Assembly (NCBI GenBank): GCA_964463375.1
Contig: CAYXBQ010000011.1
Coordinates: 1 to 64,000 of the forward strand
Direction: 5' to 3'
Source: UMGS1696 sp964463375
GTDB taxonomy: Bacteria; Bacillota; Clostridia; Oscillospirales; CAG-272
Length of the DNA stretch: 64,000 bases
The notes beneath the pieces were generated by a model, which made no database searches, was not told the DNA's origin, and was given only the letters and a program-made list of their open reading frames with translations. The position numbers were made by a program, and so were the translations under genes. Every line of letters begins with the position of its first letter. Within the stretch, counting starts at the first letter, position 1. Positions 50,266-59,205 of this stretch are shown here, one piece after another.

Positions 50266-51696
50266 TTGGAACAAAACACTATAAATACACCTACCACGCC
50301 CGATCCGCCGATCCGCCGCAATACCGCAACGGACAAAGAAAGACAGCAAATGCAGCAGGGCTATCCGGTACGGGACAATGCGGATCCCACCATCCGGCGT
50401 ACTATCAATCGTGCCACCGGTCCGAAGGAAGTGCCGGAGATGCTGCGGCAGGGGAAGGTACCGGTCCGTCAGGACGCAAACACCGGTCGCACCTATCCGG
50501 TGATGCAGCGGGGGGACACAGATCGCCGTAGTGCTGCCCGGCCTAAAGATATGCCACAGCCACACGCCGCCCCACGTCCCCAGGAAACAAGTCCCCGACC
50601 TGAGGCGGCGGTACGTCCTGCGCCTGTCCACGATCCCCTCTCGGATACGCAGACCTTCACCCGGGTCCCCAAAAACGATATACCACAGGGTATACCGCCA
50701 AAAAAGCCCTCTCCCATAGCCAAGCTGACCAAAATGCCGCAGCTGGGTGTGGGGATCGCTTGTATCGTGCTGGTCATTGGGCTGGCGATCGGGATCCCGG
50801 TGGCACTGTCCCATCGTACCACGACCCAACCGGATTTTAGTATGTCTACAGACTATGTGCCCACCGAAAGCGATACGGAACCGGAGGTGGTAGAGACAGC
50901 GGGAGTCGGTCGAGAGGAAGTTACCGAAACGGAGACCGAACCGGAGACCGAACCGGAGGTCAAGTTCCGTGTGACCCTGACCTTCTACGAGCGGGAACCC
51001 ATCACGGTATCCACCGGTGAGATCACGCTGGGAGAGCTGCTGGAGGTGGTCGGCTACACGGTACAGGACACGGACAGCTTTCCGCTGGCTCTGGACACGC
51101 TATTGACTGAGGAGACCACGGTAGCGGTGGATACTGTCACCTACGATACCGCTACAGAAACGGTAGTGCTGCCCTACACCGCCAAGACCACCGAGGTGCA
51201 AACCATTCCCAAGGGACAAAAGAACGTGTCGCAGGCGGGACAAAATGGCTCGAAGACCATCACCTATACCATCAAGCTGGTCAATGGAGCAGAAGTGGAG
51301 CGCACGGTCGCTTCGGAGGACGTGACGGTCCAGCCGGTGGACGAGATTTCTGAGGTGGGTGTCGGCGGTACGCTGGTGGGCAACGATGGCGTCACCTACA
51401 GCTACTCCTACTATCGTGTGGTCAGTGCTACCTATTACGACATTCCCGGTGCCACCTATCTAGGCTACGATGCCGACGAAACGGTCGTAGCTACGAATTT
51501 CAATTTCATTCCGGCCGGCACCAAGATCTACGTGAAGAACGACCGCTACGACTTTGGTGTACGCACCGCCGCCGACACCGGTTCTTCCATCGACGACTGG
51601 GAAGTGGATATTTGGCTCAGCAACAGCAATCCCCAAAAAGCAGCCTTTGCCAAGGAAGGCTACATCCACGATATGATCATATATTATATTGACTGA
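50266..51696 (+). CDS. Membrane-anchored G5 and 3D domain cell-wall protein
   Basis: A 476-residue envelope protein. It has an approximately 155-residue cytoplasmic region rich in Arg/Pro/Gln/Thr, one membrane helix (about 160-183, GVGIACIVLVIGLAIGIPV), a Thr/Glu-rich spacer (TETEPETEPE), a ubiquitin-like DUF348-type segment (about 238-310), a G5 domain (VQTIPKGQKNVSQAGQNGSK) and a C-terminal 3D domain (GTKIYVKNDRYDFGVRTAADTGS, IDDWEVDIWL). The 3D fold is that of lytic transglycosylase-like wall enzymes such as YocH and YabE relatives. The start codon is TTG after AAAGGAACG. Its activity (muralytic or binding) is not shown. Confidence 0.85.
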   Translation: MEQNTINTPTTPDPPIRRNTATDKERQQMQQGYPVRDNADPTIRRTINRATGPKEVPEMLRQGKVPVRQDANTGRTYPVMQRGDTDRRSAARPKDMPQPHAAPRPQETSPRPEAAVRPAPVHDPLSDTQTFTRVPKNDIPQGIPPKKPSPIAKLTKMPQLGVGIACIVLVIGLAIGIPVALSHRTTTQPDFSMSTDYVPTESDTEPEVVETAGVGREEVTETETEPETEPEVKFRVTLTFYEREPITVSTGEITLGELLEVVGYTVQDTDSFPLALDTLLTEETTVAVDTVTYDTATETVVLPYTAKTTEVQTIPKGQKNVSQAGQNGSKTITYTIKLVNGAEVERTVASEDVTVQPVDEISEVGVGGTLVGNDGVTYSYSYYRVVSATYYDIPGATYLGYDADETVVATNFNFIPAGTKIYVKNDRYDFGVRTAADTGSSIDDWEVDIWLSNSNPQKAAFAKEGYIHDMIIYYID

Positions 51697-51709
51697 AAGG
51701 TGTGATCCC

Positions 51710-52855
51710 ATGAACTTCAACTATCTGCGTGATTTTCAGGACAGACTGACATCCTGGCGCATCCCCGGCAACGACTGCATGGTAAAGCTCGGTCATGAGA
51801 CCGTGTACCGGTACCAATCCGGCTTCCGGGATATGGAGAATCGTCTGCCTATGCAAGGGGACGAGCTGTACTATCTCTGGTCCTGCTCCAAGCCCATCAC
51901 CTGTACCCTGGCCTTGCAGCTGTACGAAAAGGGGCTGTATCTGCTGAACGACCCTTTGTACGAATACCTGCCGGAGTTCCGGGACATGATGGTGGAGACA
52001 AAAAACGATGACGGCACCACACGACTGGAGAAGGCAAAAAATCCCATTCGGGTACGGGATCTGTTCACCATGTCTGCCGGATTCACCTACAACATGGGCA
52101 CGCCGGAGATCCAGGCGGTGAAGGAAAAGACCGGCGGTCGTTGTCCCACCAGAGAGATCGCCCGTGCCATTGCGGCCTCTCCCCTACAGTTTGAGCCGGG
52201 CACCCATTGGAGTTACAGCCTGTGCCACGACGTGTTGTCTGCCTTTATCGAGGTGGTGGCCGGGATGCGCACGAGAGACTGGGCCAAGAAGGTGCTGTTC
52301 GATCCCCTGGAAATGCACGACACCTGCTACAACCTGCCGGATGCAGAAAAGATGACCCGGCTGGCGGTACAGTACAACTTCCGAGATGACCTGGACAAGG
52401 CACTGCCCACCAACAACACCTGCGGCCACATCTTAGGTCCCGACTACGACAGCGGCGGTGCCGGTATCGTGTCTACCATCGAAGACTATATGAAATTCGG
52501 TACGGCTATGGCAAATGGCGGTGTGGCGGAGAACGGCGAACGGGTGCTGGCCTCCTCCACCATCGATCTGATGCGGACCAACTGCCTGGACGAGACCATG
52601 CTCCGGGACTTCAACTGGGGACAGCTTGCCGGCTACGGCTACGGTCTGGGCGTGCGGACCATGATCAGTCCCATGCTGGCCGGTACCGGCGGTTCCGTTG
52701 GCGAATTCGGCTGGGGCGGTGCGGCCGGTGCCTACCTGATCTTAGACCCGTCCCGCAAATTAGCTGTGACCTATGCCCACCATATGCTCAACAACCAGGA
52801 ACCCTGGTTCTCTCCCCGGCTGCGCAATGTGGTGTACGCTTGTCTGGATCGATAA
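51710..52855 (+). CDS. Serine hydrolase of the beta-lactamase/class C family
   Basis: A 381-residue penicillin-recognising-fold hydrolase without a signal peptide. The SxxK motif is SCSK (in YLWSCSKPITCTLALQLYEKG), the YxN-like tyrosine is in HWSYSLCHDVLSAFIEVVAG, and the third motif region is GGSVGEFGWGGAAGAYL (HxG/KTG position). LYEYLPEF and RDLFTMSAGFTYN are typical of the esterase/peptidase branch, so beta-lactam hydrolysis should not be assumed. AAAGGTG precedes the ATG at 51710, 13 bases after the G5-3D gene, suggesting cotranscription. Confidence 0.92.
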   Translation: MNFNYLRDFQDRLTSWRIPGNDCMVKLGHETVYRYQSGFRDMENRLPMQGDELYYLWSCSKPITCTLALQLYEKGLYLLNDPLYEYLPEFRDMMVETKNDDGTTRLEKAKNPIRVRDLFTMSAGFTYNMGTPEIQAVKEKTGGRCPTREIARAIAASPLQFEPGTHWSYSLCHDVLSAFIEVVAGMRTRDWAKKVLFDPLEMHDTCYNLPDAEKMTRLAVQYNFRDDLDKALPTNNTCGHILGPDYDSGGAGIVSTIEDYMKFGTAMANGGVAENGERVLASSTIDLMRTNCLDETMLRDFNWGQLAGYGYGLGVRTMISPMLAGTGGSVGEFGWGGAAGAYLILDPSRKLAVTYAHHMLNNQEPWFSPRLRNVVYACLDR

Positions 52856-52865
52856 TTTGAAATGC

Positions 52866-52896
52866 AAAAAGGGTGTAGAAAATCTACACCCTTTTT
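52866..52896. terminator. Bidirectional terminator between converging genes
   Basis: A perfect 14-bp stem, AAAAAGGGTGTAGA/TCTACACCCTTTTT, with a 3-base loop. It serves the serine hydrolase (plus) and the solute-binding protein gene (minus). Confidence 0.9.
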
Positions 52897-52934
52897 TGTT
52901 TTGCGTTATGTTGGTTTTCGGTCCAATATCTGGC

Positions 52935-54410
52935 TCAGTCCAGTTGTTCCACAGCGGCGTAGAAATCGTCGATGGCGGTCTTGTAGCTGGCTTCCTTCTT
53001 GGTCCAGTCGGAGGACAGGTTGCTGTTTTTGTTCAGGTCGCCCTTCCAGAAGCAGTTCATACCGTTCATGGCAAAGCCATAGGCCAGACCAAAGTTGAAC
53101 ACCACGCCTTCCCGGATCAGGTCAAACATCTGCGCCATTTCGTTGTCTGCCGAGTATCGGGTCTTCATGTTGATCTCATAGATCGCCGGGGAGACCAGAC
53201 GATAGCTTTCTGCCGCCATCATTTCCATAGCGGCTGCGGTGGCATCCTGGTTGGTCGTAGACACCAGCACGCCGAACAATGTGTTGCTCTCGCCCAGCCA
53301 GGTGTAGTAGCCCGCCTGTTCTTCGTCCCACTTGGGCATGGGCAGGATGGTGAAGCTGTCTTCCATATCCTCTACGCAGGTCTTTACGCTACCAAAGGAA
53401 TCCACCCGAAACAGCGCTCTGCCTTCTACGAACATATTGCCCGGCTTGAAGTAGGTCTGCCCTTCCCCGCCATAGATCACGTTTTCGTTGGTGAAGCACC
53501 AATCCATCATGAACTCCCAGGCAGCAACGGTCTTTTCGTTGTAGAAGGTCAGCTGCGGGTAGTTGTTTTCGTCCATGGTTGTGTATTGCAACTCAAAGGC
53601 ATTCAGGAACGGATAGGTCGTGTTGGAGTCCGTCATGACAAAACCAAAGGTATCTCCGGCGGATTTGGTGCCATCTCCGTCCGTATCGCTGTACACACCA
53701 GAGATCATGGTGTTCATCATATCTTTTGTCCATCTGCCTTCGTGTACTACCGTAAACGGATCCTCCAACCCCAGATCCAGCCGCATGTCATCGTTGCACA
53801 GGATGCACCACACCGTATTGATGGTACGGTTGGTCAGGTCGCCGGTGGCCAGATACAGCTTGCCGTCGATAGAGGTCTCCTCGATCAGCTGCTGTACCCA
53901 GTATGGCTTGGAGAAGTCCAAATGGTTCAGCTTCTGCATATTCATGAAGATCCCTTCTGCCACCAGTCCCGGCAGCGTCGCATACTGCCCGGACGCCACG
54001 TCATAGGCACCGTCTGCCGACATGACGCTGGAACGGATCTTGTCCAGGTAGATGTCCTTCGTATCCCAGGTGTAGGATTCGCCTATGTTGACGATGTCCA
54101 CGTTCAAGCGGCTTTCCACCGAAAGATCCCGCTGGTACATGGCATCGTTGACCACTTCCCCGGTCAGCTCCTCCGCAAATTCGTTGTTTTCTGCCCACCA
54201 CATGAACTTGACCGTGTCGCCGTTGAACTTCACGTCGTCGCCAATGTCGTCCACATACAGCCGTGTTTCCTCGGTCTCCGCCGTGCTGTCAGACTGATTA
54301 TCGGTGGGCGTGGTCTCCGCAGTGGTACCGCCACCGCAGCTTGCCAATGTCCCCAGCAGCATCGATGCGATCAGGCAAAGCAGTACGGTCTTTTGATAGA
54401 TAGATTTCAT
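52935..54410 (-). CDS. Extracellular solute-binding lipoprotein (family 1-like)
   Basis: A 491-residue ABC-type solute receptor. It has a signal with lipobox LGTLASC (Cys at about residue 25), a Thr/Glu-rich linker, then the periplasmic-binding fold (KFMWWAENNEFAEELTGEVVNDAMYQRD, DVASGQYATLPGLVAEGIFMNM, FVEGRALFRVDSFG). Such receptors usually bind sugars or oligosaccharides. No permease or ATPase gene for import is adjacent, so it must use a distant transporter or act as a sensor. GGAGG precedes the ATG. A TATAAA with TGG lies at 54453-54458 without a clear -35. The gap 54411-54591 has no gene. Confidence 0.88.
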   Translation of the reverse strand: MKSIYQKTVLLCLIASMLLGTLASCGGGTTAETTPTDNQSDSTAETEETRLYVDDIGDDVKFNGDTVKFMWWAENNEFAEELTGEVVNDAMYQRDLSVESRLNVDIVNIGESYTWDTKDIYLDKIRSSVMSADGAYDVASGQYATLPGLVAEGIFMNMQKLNHLDFSKPYWVQQLIEETSIDGKLYLATGDLTNRTINTVWCILCNDDMRLDLGLEDPFTVVHEGRWTKDMMNTMISGVYSDTDGDGTKSAGDTFGFVMTDSNTTYPFLNAFELQYTTMDENNYPQLTFYNEKTVAAWEFMMDWCFTNENVIYGGEGQTYFKPGNMFVEGRALFRVDSFGSVKTCVEDMEDSFTILPMPKWDEEQAGYYTWLGESNTLFGVLVSTTNQDATAAAMEMMAAESYRLVSPAIYEINMKTRYSADNEMAQMFDLIREGVVFNFGLAYGFAMNGMNCFWKGDLNKNSNLSSDWTKKEASYKTAIDDFYAAVEQLD

Positions 54411-54591
54411 AGGATCCTCCCCCAAAAAATTCGTTCTATTGTGTTTGTTGTATTTATACCACACTATTATGAACAATATTGCCACCCCTCGTAAACAAAA
54501 TATGAATTTTAGGAAATTTGGTGTATAGTACACAAATACAACCAATAGAATTTAGGCAAAATCGCCAGTGTCCCGATCTGCAAACAAAAAA

Positions 54592-54618
54592 GGCACGAGA
54601 GCTTTGCACTCTCGCACC
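54592..54618 (-). terminator. Terminator of the Gfo/Idh-thuA transcript
   Basis: On the minus strand, GGTGCGAGAG pairs with CTCTCGTGCC (two G-U) around a 7-base loop and is followed by six T residues. It separates thuA from the solute-binding gene, which is therefore a distinct transcript. Confidence 0.8.
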
Positions 54619-54649
54619 TGTTTGTAACTTTTGTATTGGATCACTGCGC

Positions 54650-55363
54650 TCAGTCTTCCACAGTCTTGGGAACCCAGCCGTACTTGTAGGGCTCGGCCTT
54701 GGGGGTGTACGCCCATGCAGCGGCGTTGATCAGCACCTTCTGGATCTCCTTGTTGTGGTAGGTGGGGCAGGATTCGTGACCGGGACGGAAGTAGAAGATC
54801 TTACCACGACCTCTCTTGAAGGTGCAACCGGAACGGAACACTTCGCCGCCGGAGAACCAGGAAATGAACAGCAGCTCGTCCGGTTCGGGGATCAGGAAGT
54901 GCTCACCATAGGTCTCTTCGTGATCCAGAATGATCTTTTCATCGATGCCCTGCACGATGGGATGGCTCTGCTCTACCACCCACAGGATCTCCTTGTCGCC
55001 GCTCTCTCTCCACTTCAGCTGACCGGAGGGCGTACCGCACAGCTTCTGGAAGATCTTGGAAGCGTGACCGGAATGCAGCACCACCATGCCCATGCCTTCC
55101 ATGACACGGTTGTACACCTTCTGTACCACTTCGTCCGGCACATCTCCGTGACGCATATGGCCCCACCAGAACAGCACGTCGGTGTTGGCCAGCACTTCAT
55201 CGGTGAGCCCGGCTTCCGGCATATCCAGGGTAGCGGTGGTCACATCGTAGCCGGCTTCTCGCAGGAAATCGGCGATCACGGCATGGATCCCATCGGGGTA
55301 GATGGCCTTTACCGCATCGTCACACTTTTCGTGTGCAAATTCGTTCCAAACTGTAATTTTCAT
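54650..55363 (-). CDS. ThuA-domain protein (sugar utilisation)
   Basis: A 237-residue protein of the ThuA (trehalose utilisation)/class I glutamine amidotransferase-like fold. It has MKITVWNEFAHEKCDDAVKA, DVLFWWGHMRHGDVPDEV, GMVVLHSGHASKIFQKLCG, ETYGEHFLIPEPDELLFISW and GRGKIFYFRPGHESCPTY. ThuA with the dehydrogenase ThuB acts in oxidation and use of disaccharides through 3-keto sugars in Rhizobiaceae. Here it likewise follows a Gfo/Idh/MocA gene by 44 bases. Substrate not known. Confidence 0.93.
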   Translation of the reverse strand: MKITVWNEFAHEKCDDAVKAIYPDGIHAVIADFLREAGYDVTTATLDMPEAGLTDEVLANTDVLFWWGHMRHGDVPDEVVQKVYNRVMEGMGMVVLHSGHASKIFQKLCGTPSGQLKWRESGDKEILWVVEQSHPIVQGIDEKIILDHEETYGEHFLIPEPDELLFISWFSGGEVFRSGCTFKRGRGKIFYFRPGHESCPTYHNKEIQKVLINAAAWAYTPKAEPYKYGWVPKTVED

Positions 55364-55407
55364 ATGTATCTGTTTCCTTTCGGGAATTTGTTCTTATCTC
55401 ACGTCAA

Positions 55408-56469
55408 TTATTTGACATCCAGCCACTTTTGTTCCACGTCTGCCCGGATGATGGTGTCCAGCAGATGCTGGTTCCGCACGCCTACAGCGATATCCGCATT
55501 GCAGCCGTCGCCCAGCCCCTGCATTTCGTCGCCGAAGCAGCGCATCTGGCTGACGTAATACTGCTGCGGGATCTCCATGGGTACGTACTTGTCACCGGTG
55601 GCCTCTTCGCAGATCTCCAATTCGTTCTTGCCCGGTTCACGATCCAGATGGTACACCAGCGCCGCCTTGTCTCCGTAGATTTCCATTCTCTGGTAGTTGC
55701 CACGTCCCCGGCAGAAGCGGGAGATCTGGAAGGTGGCAGAGATACCGCCGTCCATGGCTGCCAAAATATTGGAGAAGTCGTCTACGTCCACCTTGCCCAC
55801 ACCGGAACCGTCCGGCAATGTGCGTTCTTTCACGATGGTCCCCAGATGTGCGCTGACCTTGGTGTACTGCTGCCCGGTGACAAACTGCACCAGATCCAGC
55901 CCATGACAGCCCAAATCTCCCAGCGCACCGGAAGCGGCTACCGCTTTCACATACCGCCACACCAGCGGACAATGCCGGGATTCCAGACCCCAGCCCTGGT
56001 AGTACTGCATACTGGCGTGGTGGAGCTGGCCCAGTCTGCCGTTTTGGATCAGGTCACGGGCGTACCGGGCTGCCGGTTGATACCGATAGCTGAAATACAC
56101 CATGCTACGTACACCGGCCTTTTTCGTGGCTGCCAGCAGACTGTCTGCCTGTTCGCTGTCCATGGTGATGGGCTTTTCCACCCCATAGGATTTGCCAGCC
56201 GCACAAGCCGCCATAGCGATCTCCCAGTGCCGATCATTTGGAGTGGAGATGTCCACCACATCCACGTCGGGACAGGCGATCAGGTCATGATAGTCGGTGA
56301 AGCAGTGGTCGGCGGGAATGCCATACTGCTCTGCCCGCTCTGCCAGTCGTTTGGCATCGGTGTCGCACAGAGCCACCTGCACCAGATTGTCTGCGCCTCG
56401 GATACCGGGCAGATGCACACCACTGGAAATGCCGCCCAGTCCGATGGAACCTACACGTAAAACTGCCAT
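55408..56469 (-). CDS. Gfo/Idh/MocA-family oxidoreductase
   Basis: A 353-residue NAD(P)-dependent sugar dehydrogenase. It has Rossmann start RVGSIGLGGISSGVHLPG, DVVDISTPNDRHWEIAMAA, the conserved GKSYGVEKPITM (EKP lysine), then the alpha/beta substrate domain with HHASMQYYQGWG and GALGDLGCHGLDLVQF. The GDLGCHGLDL histidine is the expected catalytic partner of the EKP lysine. First gene of a two-gene unit with thuA, driven by a good promoter. By analogy with ThuB it could oxidise a glycoside to its 3-keto form; that is inference. Confidence 0.94.
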   Translation of the reverse strand: MAVLRVGSIGLGGISSGVHLPGIRGADNLVQVALCDTDAKRLAERAEQYGIPADHCFTDYHDLIACPDVDVVDISTPNDRHWEIAMAACAAGKSYGVEKPITMDSEQADSLLAATKKAGVRSMVYFSYRYQPAARYARDLIQNGRLGQLHHASMQYYQGWGLESRHCPLVWRYVKAVAASGALGDLGCHGLDLVQFVTGQQYTKVSAHLGTIVKERTLPDGSGVGKVDVDDFSNILAAMDGGISATFQISRFCRGRGNYQRMEIYGDKAALVYHLDREPGKNELEICEEATGDKYVPMEIPQQYYVSQMRCFGDEMQGLGDGCNADIAVGVRNQHLLDTIIRADVEQKWLDVK

Positions 56470-56513
56470 CGTTCAATACCTCCGTATGGATCATCAACTG
56501 CTTGTTTGGTGAT

Positions 56514-56542
56514 ATTGTACCACATTCTTCGAAAAAGTGCAA
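56514..56542 (-). promoter_or_regulatory. Promoter of the Gfo/Idh-thuA unit
   Basis: TTGCAC (56537-56542), 17-base spacer ending in TGG (extended -10) and TACAAT (56514-56519) on the minus strand. Confidence 0.7.
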
Positions 56543-56597
56543 TAGGTATGGGAAAAATTGTAGATAACATTTTGTGCGAACCGGGTGCCATACTTAT

Positions 56598-57368
56598 TTA
56601 TATTCCGTTTTGTTTGGCACAGACCAGCAAAAACCGATGGATCCGTCCTTCCACAAAGCCGTTTTCCTCCACCAGCTTCTGTGCGGCAAGCAGTCGATCT
56701 TTACACGTATCCACAGAGAAACCCGGGAATTCCCACTGGATGATCCGGGCAAACCAGACCAGCGCACCCATGTCAAAGAACCGGATCGGCCGAAAGCATT
56801 CCTCTGCTTCTAAAACGGTAAAGCCTGCTTCCCGAAACTGCTTTTTGGCGATGGACAAATACTGTTCCGGAAAGGGCAGCTCTGTCTCTCCCAGCAGCAA
56901 CTGTACCAGCTCTCGGTCATTTTCGGCACCCACCTGCTCCGTGATGAACACACCACCATCCTTCAGCAACCGGTAGATGTCCTTGGCGCAAAAATCCCCA
57001 TGGCGATCGATGATCACGTCAAAGGATGCATCCGAAAAGGGCAGGACAGCTTTGCCGTCGCCAGGTCGAAAATCGATACCCAGCGGCAGCAAGGTCTCTT
57101 GGCACAGTGCCACATTGGGTGGATAGGCCTCCGTGGCGCTGGTGTTTTCGTATGGGTGACAAAGTGAAAGCAGAAACTCCCCGCCGCCGGTGTCGATATC
57201 CAGCAGCTTTTTCTCCGGTGTCAGATGCGCTTCAATGCTGCGACGATAGTCCCAGGGCAGGTCGTCTTCCTCGGTATACCTTCCCTCGATATGGGAAAAA
57301 TCCCATCCGTGGATATGGGCGATGTCCTCTTCCCCTTGCCAGACACGGAGCCATTCACTTTCCCTCAT
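56598..57368 (-). CDS. SAM-dependent methyltransferase, substrate unknown
   Basis: A 256-residue class I methyltransferase. Motif I is KKLLDIDTGGGEFLLSL (about residue 66), an acidic second strand follows at SATEAYPPNV, and motif IV is SFDVIIDRHGDF with the post-motif LLKDGGVFITEQVG. The C-terminal part (RPIRFFDMGALVWFARIIQWE) matches small-molecule methyltransferases of Firmicutes. A close GAGGAG supports the ATG at 57368, 10 bases after the ABC exporter gene, so it may be the last gene of that operon. Confidence 0.88.
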   Translation of the reverse strand: MRESEWLRVWQGEEDIAHIHGWDFSHIEGRYTEEDDLPWDYRRSIEAHLTPEKKLLDIDTGGGEFLLSLCHPYENTSATEAYPPNVALCQETLLPLGIDFRPGDGKAVLPFSDASFDVIIDRHGDFCAKDIYRLLKDGGVFITEQVGAENDRELVQLLLGETELPFPEQYLSIAKKQFREAGFTVLEAEECFRPIRFFDMGALVWFARIIQWEFPGFSVDTCKDRLLAAQKLVEENGFVEGRIHRFLLVCAKQNGI

Positions 57369-57378
57369 TCTTTTCTCC

Positions 57379-59205
57379 TCACGTAGTAAACTGCGCCCCA
57401 TGGAGACTGGCGTAGAAGCCACCCATGGCCATCAGTTGGTCGTGGTTGCCCTGCTCGATCACACAGCCGTCTCGGAGCACAAAGATCACGTCTGCACTGC
57501 GTACCGTGGACAAGCGGTGGGCGATCACAAAGCTGGTACGGCCTTCCATGAGCTGTCCCATGGCACGCTGGATCCGCATCTCCGTCATGGAGTCCACGTT
57601 GGAGGTGGCTTCGTCTAAGATCAATATAGGCGCATCGGCGATCATGGCACGGGCGATGGTGAGCAGCTGCTTCTGTCCTTTGGAGATGTTCACTCCTTCG
57701 TCCGTCAGCACCGTATCGTATCCCTGCGGCAATCCTTCGATGAAGCTGTGGATCCCGGCAGCTTTGGCAGCGTTCTCGATCTCCCCTTGGCTCACGGGAC
57801 GATGGCTACCATAGGCGATATTTTCCGCAATGGTGCCGGAGAACAGCCAGGTGTCCTGCAAGACCATGGTGTAGCTCTGCCGCAGACTGGCTCGTCTGGC
57901 ACGCAAAATGTCCTCGTTTTCCAGCCGGATCGTGCCGGAGTCCGGGTCGTAGAAGCGCATGATCAGGTTGATGATGGTGGTCTTACCGGCACCTGTGGGA
58001 CCAACGATGGCAGCGGTAGCCCCCGGCGGTACATCCATGGTCAGGCCGTGCAGGATCTCTTTTTCCTTCTCATACCCAAACCGCACGTTCTCCAGTGCCA
58101 CGTGACCTGTCACCGGGATCTCCCCTGCCCCGTCACCGTAGCACAGCGCATCCGGCACATCGGGGCTTTCTTCCTCCGCATCCAACAGACGGAACACACG
58201 CTCTGCCGCCGCCGCTGCCGATTGCAGTTCGTTGATGATGTTGGCAGTCTCATTGATGGGGCCGGAGAATTTCCGAGAGTACAGCACGAAGGAGGACACG
58301 TCTCCCAATCCAATGGCACCGCCCATGTACAATAGCGAACCAAATACGCTCACCAGGGTCAGGGATAGGTTGTTGATAAAGTTCACCGTAGGACCTACCA
58401 TGGCACCATAGTAATCCGCCTTGAAGTAGGCATCGGCGGCAGTCTGGTTCTTTTCGGCAAACCGCTTGATCATGGTGGGTTCCTCTGCGTAGGCACGCAC
58501 CGTTTTCTGCCCGGACAGCAGCTCCTCCGCATAGCCGTTCAGCTCACCCAGCTTACCGGAACGCGCCCGGAACAACGGTCGGAAAATCCCAGCCATTTTG
58601 GTGGTGACCAGTATCGCCAGGGGTACGGTCACGGCAAACACCAGACACAGCCTTGGGGAAATGGAGGTCATCATCCAAAGAGAGCCCACCACCGTCACCA
58701 CGCTGGAACAAATCTGCACCAGATCCGTGGACAGTGTGGCGTTCAGGGTATCGATGTCGTAGGAGATCCGGGAGATGATGTCACCCACCGGTGTGCGGTC
58801 GAAGTAGCTGACCTGCAAGCGCATGAGCTTGGCGAAAATATCCTCCCGCATATGCCGCACGATCCCACGGGACAGCCGGATCATCAGCAGCTGCTGCACA
58901 TAGGACAGTGCCGACGAAGCCACGTAAAACAATAGCATCAGCACGCAGTAGTACACCACGCTGTCCATGTCCACCTTGCCCACCCCCGGCTCGATGGCAG
59001 AGATGGCCTTACCGGACAGCTTGGGACCTTCCAGTGCCAGCAGGTTGGAGGCAATGTTGATCCCGAAGGCGATGAGATAGCCCCACCAGAACCTTGCCAT
59101 ATATTTGCCCAGTCGCAGCAGTACCCGCAGCTTTCGTTTTCCCTGGGGCAGATCGGCAGGATTGACCGCCTTTGGATTTGTCGGCATCTTAAAACTATTA
59201 TTCAA
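57379..59205 (-). CDS. ABC exporter half-transporter, catalytically competent subunit
   Basis: A 608-residue fused permease-ATPase (type IV ABC exporter): six membrane helices, then a nucleotide-binding domain with Walker A GPTGAGKTTIINL, signature ISKGQKQLLTIARAM and Walker B ILILDEATSNVDS. The Glu after the Walker B Asp is present. The signature has K for the usual second G. With the partner gene upstream it should form a heterodimer like BmrCD/TM287-288, exporting drugs, lipids or peptides. The start is TTG at 59205, 8 bases after GGAGG, overlapping the partner gene by 8 bases. Confidence 0.92.
   Translation of the reverse strand: MNNSFKMPTNPKAVNPADLPQGKRKLRVLLRLGKYMARFWWGYLIAFGINIASNLLALEGPKLSGKAISAIEPGVGKVDMDSVVYYCVLMLLFYVASSALSYVQQLLMIRLSRGIVRHMREDIFAKLMRLQVSYFDRTPVGDIISRISYDIDTLNATLSTDLVQICSSVVTVVGSLWMMTSISPRLCLVFAVTVPLAILVTTKMAGIFRPLFRARSGKLGELNGYAEELLSGQKTVRAYAEEPTMIKRFAEKNQTAADAYFKADYYGAMVGPTVNFINNLSLTLVSVFGSLLYMGGAIGLGDVSSFVLYSRKFSGPINETANIINELQSAAAAAERVFRLLDAEEESPDVPDALCYGDGAGEIPVTGHVALENVRFGYEKEKEILHGLTMDVPPGATAAIVGPTGAGKTTIINLIMRFYDPDSGTIRLENEDILRARRASLRQSYTMVLQDTWLFSGTIAENIAYGSHRPVSQGEIENAAKAAGIHSFIEGLPQGYDTVLTDEGVNISKGQKQLLTIARAMIADAPILILDEATSNVDSMTEMRIQRAMGQLMEGRTSFVIAHRLSTVRSADVIFVLRDGCVIEQGNHDQLMAMGGFYASLHGAQFTT

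Noticed and set aside
51710..52855. Beta-lactamase resistance gene
   Set aside because: It has the class C fold and SxxK, but sequence features fit the broad esterase/D-amino-peptidase-like family and there is no signal peptide; resistance is not supported.
52773..54494. 573-codon plus-strand frame opposite the solute-binding protein
   Set aside because: Antisense shadow; the real lipoprotein has lipobox, ribosome-binding site and terminator.
57379..57422. Longer upstream start for the methyltransferase (to 57422)
   Set aside because: It would overlap the end of the ABC exporter gene, and the ATG at 57368 has a clear GAGGAG site.
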